Source of the DNA: Chitinophagales bacterium
GTDB taxonomy: Bacteria; Bacteroidota; Bacteroidia; Chitinophagales; UBA2359
Direction of reading: 5' to 3'
Assembly (NCBI GenBank): GCA_020629335.1
Contig: JAHDDN010000242.1
Location: 1-7,989, forward strand
DNA: 7,989 bases
A program made the position numbers and the translations under genes. Of the stretch, positions 1 to 6,340 are shown piece by piece (the first letter of the stretch is position 1; each line of letters begins with the position of its first letter). The notes below the pieces were generated by a model. It saw nothing but the letters and a program-made list of their open reading frames with translations, made no database searches and was not told the origin of the DNA.

Positions 1-644
1 ACCCCTGCTACAGTAGATGCTTTTTGCCCAACTGCTACATAAATACAGAATACAGGCTCGCCTCTATCGTAAAATTCTTTTTGATTTAAGATCGTATCAA
101 TCGCAACCGCTGTCTTACCAGTCTGACGGTCACCAATGATTAACTCTCTTTGTCCTCTACCAATTGGGACCATCGCATCAATAGATTTGATACCCGTTTG
201 TAGTGGCTCACTTACCGGCTGTCTATAAATTACCCCAGGTGCTTTACGCTCCAAAGGCATTTCATAAAGCTCCCCCGTAATGGCACCTTTACCATCGATA
301 GGTTCTCCAAGCGTATTGATAATACGACCAATCACTCCCTCACCTACTTTAATAGAGGCAATTTTGTTGGTTCTCTTTACGGAATCGCCTTCTTTGATCG
401 ATTCAGAAGAACCCATTAATACAGCACCCACATTATCTTCCTCTAAATTCAAGGCAACAGCACGAATACCGCTTTCAAATTCAATTAACTCTCCAGACTT
501 AACTTTCGTTAAGCCATAAATACGTGCAATACCGTCACCCACTTGGAGTACAGTACCCACTTCTTCTAATTCCGCCTCAGTCTTAAAATTAGAAAGCTGC
601 TCACGGAGAATCGCAGATATTTCATCAGGTTTTACGTCAACCAT
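1..644 (-). CDS. atpA: F1Fo ATP synthase subunit alpha, N-terminal part (runs off left edge)
   Basis: This is the alpha subunit of the F1 head, which alternates with beta in the catalytic hexamer and carries non-catalytic nucleotide sites. The first 214 codons are present; the rest lies beyond base 1. The protein starts [17 protein letters not shown], a normal alpha N-terminus. The beta-barrel domain follows ([18 protein letters not shown] near residues 27-45), then the P-loop GDRQTGKT at residues 171-178, within two residues of its place in E. coli alpha. The ATG at 642-644 is chosen because the N-terminus then has family length. An A/T-rich leader without a Shine-Dalgarno sequence precedes it, as is usual in Bacteroidota. 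It follows atpH in the operon, but a 253-bp gap holding a structured repeat separates them, which is unusual for these two genes. Identification is near certain; completeness cannot be judged. Confidence 0.97.
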   Translation of the reverse strand, partial: MVDVKPDEISAILREQLSNFKTEAELEEVGTVLQVGDGIARIYGLTKVKSGELIEFESGIRAVALNLEEDNVGAVLMGSSESIKEGDSVKRTNKIASIKVGEGVIGRIINTLGEPIDGKGAITGELYEMPLERKAPGVIYRQPVSEPLQTGIKSIDAMVPIGRGQRELIIGDRQTGKTAVAIDTILNQKEFYDRGEPVFCIYVAVGQKASTVAG

Positions 645-682
645 GTGATTTAAGTTTTAAATGTTGAATGATGCGTGTAAAT

Positions 683-844
683 AATTTGGGGCTTCCCCTT
701 CGGGTCGGGCTGTCCGCTCTTATGCTGCTATGTGTTTGCTACTACACTAAGCTGTACTTGTCTGCCACTGCGTGGCCAGCCTTCGTTCAGCTAAGTTTCG
801 TAAGCAATCACATGGACGCAGCATACCGCTCCCATCCCTAAGCC
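683..844 (+). repeat. Structured dispersed repeat, copy 1, inside the atp operon
   Basis: This hairpin-rich element lies between atpH and atpA and is shared with a copy at 6039-6271 on the other strand. Read on the plus strand it begins with AATT then GGGGCTTCCC (688-697), has a short CC-TTCG-GG hairpin (697-704), a conserved block GTCGGGCTGTCC (704-715), a nested stem-loop (721-825) and the conserved tail CCGCTCCCATCCCTAAGCC (826-844). The stems are TATGCTGC 721-728 with GCAGCATA 818-825, ATGTG 730-734 with CACAT 809-813, AGCTGTAC 750-757 with GTTCAGCT 785-792 (one mismatch), and GCCAC 764-768 with GTGGC 772-776. It is antisense to the operon transcript and visibly richer in G+C than its surroundings. 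It contains no transposase. The repeat relationship is directly visible; calling it a mobile or RNA-level element is inference. Confidence 0.85.
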
Positions 845-858
845 TTCGATTATTTCAA

Positions 859-881
859 TTGATTAGCAATACACTAATCAA
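859..881. other. Inverted repeat downstream of atpH
   Basis: TTGATTAG (859-866) and CTAATCAA (874-881) form a perfect 8-bp stem with a 7-base loop, 17 bases past the atpH stop and just before repeat copy 1. There is no clear U-run on the minus-strand side, so it is a weak terminator candidate. It might instead stabilise the 3' end of an upstream mRNA. Its function is not known. Confidence 0.4.
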
Positions 882-897
882 ATATAAAATGTTAGAT

Positions 898-1443
898 TTA
901 GTTATTACCAGCGAAGCTAGTACGCATTTTAGCCAGTTTAGCGGCAGCACTAGCATCATAGCGTTTGTCTTCAAACTCCAATATAAACCCACCTATTAAG
1001 GATGGATCTATTTCTATTTGAAATTCTACGCTTTTGCAAGCAGTATGTTCCATCACAAATTTTTCTACATGCTGCCTTAACTCATCACTTACAGCGCTAG
1101 CTGCAATTAATTTGGCAGAAGTAACATTATTGTGTGCTCGATACTGATCGACAAAATCCAATGCAATCTCTGGTAAATATGCCTCCCTTTTTTTCCTTAC
1201 GATAATATCAAAAAATGACATCATCAGAGGGCAAAATGATTGGCTATATAGAGCATTCAAAACATTGCGTTTTTTATCCACACTCACTATAGGACTTTTC
1301 AACAATAGATATAAATCTCTATTGCTTTTCACATCTCTATTAAGAGTCGTGACATCCTTATGGACTGCTTCAAGTTCGTTTCGCTCTATGGCTAAATCAA
1401 TTAAAGATTTAGCATACCTTGAGGCTATTCGCTGTACAGACAT
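898..1443 (-). CDS. atpH: F1Fo ATP synthase subunit delta (OSCP-like)
   Basis: This is the delta subunit, which caps the F1 head and ties it to the b-subunit peripheral stalk. At 181 residues it is of normal family length. The N-terminal helical domain opens with the typical RIASRYAKSLIDLAIE stretch (residues 5-20). The C-terminal domain ends in the family signature around LIGGFILEFEDKRYDASAAAKL, in which a Gly-Gly and a late Asp-Ala-Ser precede the last helix. The ATG at 1441-1443 is two bases after the atpF stop, so the two genes are probably translationally coupled. Downstream, the operon is interrupted by an inverted repeat and the structured repeat before atpA begins. Sequence divergence is normal for delta, the least conserved F1 subunit. 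Order in the operon and motifs make the call secure. Confidence 0.96.
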   Translation of the reverse strand: MSVQRIASRYAKSLIDLAIERNELEAVHKDVTTLNRDVKSNRDLYLLLKSPIVSVDKKRNVLNALYSQSFCPLMMSFFDIIVRKKREAYLPEIALDFVDQYRAHNNVTSAKLIAASAVSDELRQHVEKFVMEHTACKSVEFQIEIDPSLIGGFILEFEDKRYDASAAAKLAKMRTSFAGNN

Positions 1444-1445
1444 GC

Positions 1446-1955
1446 TTAGATATTAAGGTTTTCAACTTCCTTTTTAAGAAACGCTTTATGATCTTGTTCA
1501 TTTGTTAATTCTCTTCCCAAAATCTTTTTGGCAAGATCAACGGCATAAACACCTAATTCATTTTTCGCTTCTGTCAAGGCTGTGCGCTTAAGATTAGCGG
1601 CTTCCATCTCAGCATTAGAGATGATTTTTTGACGTTCCGCAGAAGCCTCTTCTTTGGCTTGCGAACGTAAAGAATTACCATACTCCTTAGCATCTTTAAT
1701 AATAGCAGCTCTTTCTTCTCTAGCTTCTGCTACCATTTTTTCATTGGAAGATTCCAAATCAGACATTTCTGCACGCGCTTTTTCTGCTTCTTTCAAAGAG
1801 TTTTCTATCGACTCTTCTCTGGCAGATAAGGCATCAGAAATAGGTCCCCATGCATATTTACCTAATACTACCCAAAGTAGTAGGAAAACAAGGGTTGTCC
1901 AGATGAACAAACCTGGATCAGGAGTAATAAGACTTTGTAATAAGATAGTAGTCAT
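1446..1955 (-). CDS. atpF: F1Fo ATP synthase subunit b
   Basis: This is the b subunit, forming the peripheral stalk that holds the F1 head still against the rotor. The 169-residue protein has the expected layout. A short N-terminal segment contains TPDPGLFIW. One membrane helix spans about residues 15-32, ending in the conserved GKYAWGPI (32-39). A long charged, alanine-rich amphipathic helix (about 40-145, many E, K, A and R) follows, predicted to be a coiled coil, and the C-terminal part binds delta. It is a single b gene; no second b' gene is visible. The ATG at 1953-1955 gives the usual short segment before the helix. It is separated from atpE by 134 bp containing a strong hairpin, and runs into atpH with a 2-base gap. 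Confidence 0.96.
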   Translation of the reverse strand: MTTILLQSLITPDPGLFIWTTLVFLLLWVVLGKYAWGPISDALSAREESIENSLKEAEKARAEMSDLESSNEKMVAEAREERAAIIKDAKEYGNSLRSQAKEEASAERQKIISNAEMEAANLKRTALTEAKNELGVYAVDLAKKILGRELTNEQDHKAFLKKEVENLNI

Positions 1956-2036
1956 CGGCTTCTACTTTTTGTTTGACAAAAAATAAGATGCATTAACCCA
2001 ATTAATGGATCAATATAAACAGCTAAATAAAAATTA

Positions 2037-2072
2037 GCTTATCGCTTACTCTAAAAGAGCTAAGCGATAAGC
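2037..2072 (-). terminator. Strong stem-loop between atpE and atpF, possible partial terminator or mRNA stabiliser
   Basis: GCTTATCGCTTA (2037-2048) pairs perfectly with TAAGCGATAAGC (2061-2072). The 12-bp stem is topped by a further 4-bp CTCT/AGAG stem with an AAA loop and one bulged base. Read in the operon direction it starts 18 bases after the atpE stop and is followed by TAATTTTTATTT, a broken U-run typical of an imperfect terminator. The plus-strand side is also followed by a T-run (2074-2079), so the element looks bidirectional, although no plus-strand gene needs it. Since subunit c is needed in many copies per complex, a hairpin here could raise atpE output relative to the distal genes. 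The structure is visible; the role is inference. Confidence 0.6.
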
Positions 2073-2089
2073 GTTTTTTATTTCAGCTA

Positions 2090-2359
<270 letters not shown>

Positions 2360-2381
2360 TTAATTTATTTAATAGTTTCAG

Positions 2382-2398
2382 AGCGAATTGAATTCGCT
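2382..2398. other. Short palindrome between atpB and atpE next to an A/T tract
   Basis: AGCGAATT and AATTCGCT form a nearly perfect palindrome around a central G at 2390. On the plus strand it is followed by a long T-rich run to 2417, which gives a textbook intrinsic terminator in that direction, although no plus-strand gene is present. In the operon direction the run lies before the hairpin as an A-rich tract just after the atpB stop, so it is not a terminator for the operon. It may limit antisense transcription or act as a spacer structure in the atpB-atpE mRNA. Confidence 0.45.
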
Positions 2399-2418
2399 TT
2401 TTTTGTTTTTTTTGTTTC

Positions 2419-3615
2419 TTAGTGTGCTCCATGCTCTTCATGACCGTGATCCGATACTGCCTCACCAATGAATACTGCTGATAAGATAGTGAATACGAAT
2501 GCTTGTAAAGCGCCTACGAAAAGCTCTAAAACGTTCATGAATAATAAGAATGGCACCATGATTAATGAAGAACCTAATCCTGCTCCTAAACCGCCTAATT
2601 TACCAGCGATAAAAATGATACAAACCAAGCTCAATACGATAATGTGTCCTGCTGTAATATTGGCAAACAAACGTATCATTAAGGCTGCTGGCTTAATAAA
2701 GATAGATAGGATCTCAATAGGTACTAAGATGAACTTAACTCCTAAAGGCACTCCAGGTGGATTGATCAAGTGCGACCAATAATGCTTATTGGCACTGAAG
2801 GTAATGATTAAGAAAGTAATCAATGCTAAGGCCATTGTAAAAGCTATATTCCCTGATAAATTAGCACTACCAGGGAAGAATGGTACTAAACCTAAGAAGT
2901 TGTTAGCCCATATTAAGAAGAAAACAGTGCATAAGAAAGGCATATACTTCTTGTACTTACTGCCTAAGTTCGGTCGAGCAATCTCATCTCTAACGAACAT
3001 ATAAAGTGGCTCTACAAAAGCCTGTACCCCTTTAGGTGCGCCTTTATTTTTCTTATATCCTCTTGCTGCGGTAATAAAGATCAAGCAAAGGATAAGCGCA
3101 CTTAAGAGTAAGCTGAATACATTCTTGGTGATAGAGAGATCATAATATTTTCCTCCATCTTTTCGCTCCACTTTACCATGATGATCTAAATTATAACCAT
3201 CTACTGTTTTGTGTCCATGTTCAAACTTGCTCGACATAAACATTTTGAAACCACTATCAGGTCCATCAGCTTTGTAAAGCATCACTGGAAGTGGTAAAGA
3301 TAAGTTACCTACTATGTGAAACTCATTTGCATCCGCAATGTGTCCCATAATTGTGCCTCCTATATCTAGTTCTCCGTCCTCATGTCCGTGCCCATCATCA
3401 TGACCATGACCGTGATCTCCAGCCGCATGGGTATTTTTGCCATGATCATGTTTATGATCTGCTTTACCATGATTATGACCTGAATGGTCATGATTATGCT
3501 TGGAATGGTCATGTCCCGAATGATCGTGCTGTGCCATCAGACTCATAGGTAAGACCGATAACAATAATATTGCTACGAATACGGAAACTTTTTTTATGTA
3601 ATGCTGCACTTCCAC
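2419..3615 (-). CDS. atpB: F1Fo ATP synthase subunit a with signal peptide and histidine-rich extension
   Basis: This is subunit a, the stator half-channel that passes protons to the c ring. Its 398 residues far exceed the roughly 270 of E. coli; the excess is N-terminal. Residues 1-28 look like a signal peptide (K8-K9, a hydrophobic run, then SLMA before Q29). Residues 30-78 hold 18 histidines, and an exported linker runs to about 160. The membrane domain spans about 162-385 and includes the essential arginine R315 in MIRLFANITAGH and the last-helix motif LFVGALQAFVF. The tail ends DHGHEEHGAH. The start is GTG at 3613-3615: the frame above it reaches a TAA without an ATG, and the only other nearby start is a GTG two codons downstream. 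It is the first gene of the operon, 95 bp after the patatin-like gene; no atpI lies upstream. Confidence 0.95.
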   Translation of the reverse strand: MEVQHYIKKVSVFVAILLLSVLPMSLMAQHDHSGHDHSKHNHDHSGHNHGKADHKHDHGKNTHAAGDHGHGHDDGHGHEDGELDIGGTIMGHIADANEFHIVGNLSLPLPVMLYKADGPDSGFKMFMSSKFEHGHKTVDGYNLDHHGKVERKDGGKYYDLSITKNVFSLLLSALILCLIFITAARGYKKNKGAPKGVQAFVEPLYMFVRDEIARPNLGSKYKKYMPFLCTVFFLIWANNFLGLVPFFPGSANLSGNIAFTMALALITFLIITFSANKHYWSHLINPPGVPLGVKFILVPIEILSIFIKPAALMIRLFANITAGHIIVLSLVCIIFIAGKLGGLGAGLGSSLIMVPFLLFMNVLELFVGALQAFVFTILSAVFIGEAVSDHGHEEHGAH

Positions 3616-3658
3616 GTAATTTATTTTTAGTTTTTAACTCTTTTTTTAAAAACCACCG

Positions 3659-3666
3659 CAAAGGTA
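3659..3666 (-). promoter_or_regulatory. Candidate -7 box (TACCTTTG) for the atp operon
   Basis: On the minus strand this reads TACCTTTG, an exact match to the Bacteroidota -7 consensus TAnnTTTG. It would start transcription near 3652, leaving a leader of about 36 bases before the GTG of atpB. The -33 element is unclear: a TTTG lies only 13 bases upstream, closer than the usual spacing. It lies in the 95-bp gap after the patatin-like gene, where a promoter for the operon would be expected. The same eight bases recur ahead of the lipoprotein gene. Confidence 0.6.
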
Positions 3667-3710
3667 AGTATAACTTTTACAAAGTTAAAGTAATCTTCAT
3701 AAAAAGTCCC

Positions 3711-6011
3711 TTATTTAAACATTCCAGCGGCTTGAATGGCATCTGCTCCAAATATTTTCAATATTTGTTCGATACTTTCCTTATTAATAGGCAAATCCAA
3801 TGCGTTTAGGATGTCTAATTTTTCTCTAGTGGTCATGTGTATTGTTGTTGTATAGCTTGTTTTGTATTTGTTGGGTAAACAGACGAAATTCAACACTTCT
3901 AGTTCTCCCTCCAAAATATCGTCTATCATAACTGCCCCTGCATCAGAGTTAAAGTCTTGAAGATAGCCTAACTGGGTCACCAAATGCACCACAGGGGCAT
4001 AGAGTCTTGTTAAGATTCCATCTGGGGCTTTTTGGATTTTTTCTACCTTCTCGAATCCCCTTATACTAACAATAATAAGCTTGCCTACGTTCTGCTTGAT
4101 CCAATCTTTAAATACTTGAATAAAGCGATAAGAAAGTTCAAAGCCAAAATTATCTCTAAGACCGGCATCTCCTATCAACAACTCAGGCTCGCTGGGTAAG
4201 TGTACCGTTGGGAAAAAGTAAGGGTAGGTAGCACTCATTCGAACTGCTGAGGTAATTTGTAAATTATCTCCATTTTGTTCTGCAAAGAAGCGACTGTGCT
4301 CTACCCCATCTATCTCTACATCCACTCCCGAAGCAGCAAATCCATAGCTATTCAATGGGCGAGTTAAATAGGAAACGGGTTGTGATCCAATAATCAATTT
4401 TCTATTATCATTTAATATCACTGGTGCAAATAGCATCATTGGAATGGTCATATTAAATTCTGGCTCCTTATAATAGGACATCGGTCGACTCAATACAAAG
4501 CCTGTATTTTCTATAAACTCCTTTTCTAAATAATAGCCTCTATCTCTTTTATAGGTATAACCTCCGATTTCCACATTCCTAAGTGGATAGAACATATCAT
4601 TGACCATGAGTGATAAAGCGAAGGAGTTGAGTAGGTCTTTAGAGATATTCTCTAAATGCTCTTCTCCATGCAGGCTTACTTCTTTGCCTAATTGTTTTTG
4701 ATAGTATAATTCTCTGATGTAAGCTGAAGCAAACATTCCTCCTGATGCACCTGTCATCAAGAAGGTGTGATCCATTAGGCGGCCTTGTAAGAGGCTATCT
4801 AAACGTTGCATAACTGCCATGCTCCATATTGAAGCTCTTGAACCTCCTCCACTAACATTCAATACTACCATGGGAGGTTTTTCTTCTTTATCCCATATTT
4901 GACTCACCTTATCTTTCCAGTTCTCTAATATTTTCAAGGTGTGTTGTCTATCTTGTTCTATCAAGGAATCTGATGATAGGGCTTTGAGCCTTTCTTGGGA
5001 GTATTCTGCCTTTTCTGTGTGGTAGTTGAGGCCATAGGCCTTGTTTTTATAATTGAGGATGCTGTATTGCGAGGCCATGTGTAGAATGAATAAGAGTATC
5101 AGGAATACGGTGGTTCGCCATCCTCTTATCCAATAGTTAAAACTACCTGCTAAAGTCATTAATGTGGTAAAGCCAATAAATAAGCTGGCCCCACCTGGTA
5201 TTTCGAATATCGGTATTTCTATTAAAAAGCCTAGTGATAATAGTATGAATATGGTGACGATTTGGATGACTAATACATTATAGTGGTGCTGGCGCATGAC
5301 CGTGGTTAGAATACTTTCATCATAATGAGATACTCGACGGACGATTCTGGGACGCAAGCGATAGTTCATATAATAATCTACTCGCCATAAATTTTCTTCT
5401 TGTTTGAGTTGCTCCCATTCCATGTTTTTTTTCATCACGATGGCCTTCCTTTTATTTGGGCGTTCTCTTTTGCGAATCTTTCTTCCAAAGGAAAGTATGT
5501 TCTTATTAGTGAAGTTGAAATAGGCAGTCAATAGGAAAATGGTGATCAGTCCACCTAAGATAAACATCAGGATAAAGCTGGCGGCTGCTTCTACGATCTC
5601 AAATTCTTTCCTAATCTGACAGATATATATTTGATAGGAATAAACGATTGTAAAGAGAATGGGGATTAGGGAGTTATTAATGCAGAATACGAATAATGGC
5701 CGTTCTAAGGTTGCTAAGAATGGGAATCGGTCGCTGTGGATGATGTAGGACATTACTTGCCAACCCATCATAAATACACCGAAGGTAAGTCCAATGAGTA
5801 AAAAGCTCCATCCATTAACGGTCCCTAGATATTCTGGATCTAATAATAAGTAGGTCAATCCATAGTGATATCCGAGACTGCCTGTTACAATTCCGAATAA
5901 TATCAACCAGAATAGCAATAAGAGGAAGTTACTCTTGATATGCAGTATCAGTAGTTGTATTGGGAAGGAGTAAAAAATACCCTCTAGTATTTTCAGGATA
6001 CGAGCAGCCAT
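3711..6011 (-). CDS. Patatin-like phospholipase domain protein with membrane-spanning N-terminal half
   Basis: This is a probable membrane-anchored lipid acyl hydrolase of the patatin family. The N-terminal 315 residues contain about six or seven hydrophobic helices (roughly 28-57, 68-90, 105-130, 141-167, 245-268, 275-291 and 299-314), with a basic, cytoplasm-like stretch at about 175-235. The patatin core starts near residue 380: oxyanion loop GGGSRA (388-393), nucleophile elbow GASGG with S423, the SATYPYFFP segment (593-601) that matches the usual SAIP..FPP region, and the catalytic Asp D615 in GDAGLRDNFG. The last motif is D-A-G instead of the common D-G-G/A, but Ser and Asp are both present, so it is probably active. 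The ATG at 6009-6011 opens the frame before the first helix. Substrate and physiological role are unknown. It may be a single-gene unit; it reads toward the atp operon, which appears to have its own promoter. Confidence 0.85.
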   Translation of the reverse strand: MAARILKILEGIFYSFPIQLLILHIKSNFLLLLFWLILFGIVTGSLGYHYGLTYLLLDPEYLGTVNGWSFLLIGLTFGVFMMGWQVMSYIIHSDRFPFLATLERPLFVFCINNSLIPILFTIVYSYQIYICQIRKEFEIVEAAASFILMFILGGLITIFLLTAYFNFTNKNILSFGRKIRKRERPNKRKAIVMKKNMEWEQLKQEENLWRVDYYMNYRLRPRIVRRVSHYDESILTTVMRQHHYNVLVIQIVTIFILLSLGFLIEIPIFEIPGGASLFIGFTTLMTLAGSFNYWIRGWRTTVFLILLFILHMASQYSILNYKNKAYGLNYHTEKAEYSQERLKALSSDSLIEQDRQHTLKILENWKDKVSQIWDKEEKPPMVVLNVSGGGSRASIWSMAVMQRLDSLLQGRLMDHTFLMTGASGGMFASAYIRELYYQKQLGKEVSLHGEEHLENISKDLLNSFALSLMVNDMFYPLRNVEIGGYTYKRDRGYYLEKEFIENTGFVLSRPMSYYKEPEFNMTIPMMLFAPVILNDNRKLIIGSQPVSYLTRPLNSYGFAASGVDVEIDGVEHSRFFAEQNGDNLQITSAVRMSATYPYFFPTVHLPSEPELLIGDAGLRDNFGFELSYRFIQVFKDWIKQNVGKLIIVSIRGFEKVEKIQKAPDGILTRLYAPVVHLVTQLGYLQDFNSDAGAVMIDDILEGELEVLNFVCLPNKYKTSYTTTIHMTTREKLDILNALDLPINKESIEQILKIFGADAIQAAGMFK

Positions 6012-6038
6012 TGGCTTTTGGGTTTTTATCTTTTTTAT

Positions 6039-6271
6039 GGCTTAGGGATGGGAGCGGTATGTGGCGTCCATGACCTGACTTATGTAGCTTAGGCTCACGT
6101 AGGCTGGCCCGAAGGGCAGACAAGTGAGCCTTAGCGAAGTAGGAAGGGCATAGCCACATAAGAGTGGACAGCCCGACCATGCGCCTTCGGCGAATGATGA
6201 ATGATGAACGATGAATTATAAATGGCTCGTGCTGCGCACTCGCCCTTACAACGCATGGGAAGCCCCCAATT
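6039..6271 (-). repeat. Structured dispersed repeat, copy 2, upstream of the patatin-like gene
   Basis: This is the second copy of the element at 683-844, in the opposite orientation. It fills most of the 329-bp gene-free gap 6012-6340. On the minus strand it carries the same GGGGGCTTCCC block (6257-6267), GTCGGGCTGTCC (6166-6177) and tail CCGCTCCCATCCCTAAGCC (6039-6057). Its stems are 6058-6065 with 6153-6160 (8 bp), 6091-6098 with 6124-6131 (8 bp) and 6107-6110 with 6114-6117. Where copy 1 has a six-base UUCG-type loop region, this copy has 79 bases (6178-6256) closed by CATGCG (6178-6183) pairing with CGCATG (6252-6257). That insert contains a heptad tandem repeat and further hairpins. It lies in the leader region of the patatin-like gene, in sense with it. 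No transposase is associated. Confidence 0.85.
6193..6220. repeat. Heptad tandem repeat (AATGATG-type) inside repeat copy 2
   Basis: Four 7-base units run in register: AATGATG, AATGATG, AACGATG and AATTATA, the last degenerate. They sit inside the variable insert of repeat copy 2. Two similar units (AATGTTG, AATGATG) lie at 660-673, just outside copy 1, which links the heptads to this repeat family. Confidence 0.7.
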
Positions 6272-6340
6272 GCCTATTTTATATTCTTTTGAATAACAAA
6301 AATGTGTCCAATTAGGTCGTTAGTGATTCAAATCAAACTG

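Noticed and set aside
721..825. Nested stem-loop considered as a tRNA or known riboswitch
   Set aside because: There is no cloverleaf, anticodon arm or TPsiC motif, and it is antisense to the only neighbouring genes; the second copy shows a long imperfect hairpin instead.
1966..1982. TTTTTGT/ACAAAAA inverted repeat just upstream of atpF
   Set aside because: It is a short A/T-only stem with a 3-base loop that is expected by chance in this A/T-rich gap and is too weak to call a regulatory site.
3351..3548. Plus-strand frame rich in H, D and Y opposite the AtpB histidine region
   Set aside because: It is a shadow of the repetitive CAT/GAC codons of AtpB; AtpB has clear family motifs and the shadow has none.
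5929..6180. Open frame of 83 residues overlapping the start of the patatin-like gene
   Set aside because: It is made of repeat copy 2 plus antisense-free overlap with another frame of the patatin gene; the peptide matches a frame in copy 1 on the other strand, showing it is translated repeat.
6193..6220. Heptad units considered as a CRISPR array or iterons of an origin
   Set aside because: Units are 7 bases with no spacers, only four copies with the last degenerate, and no replication or Cas gene is nearby.
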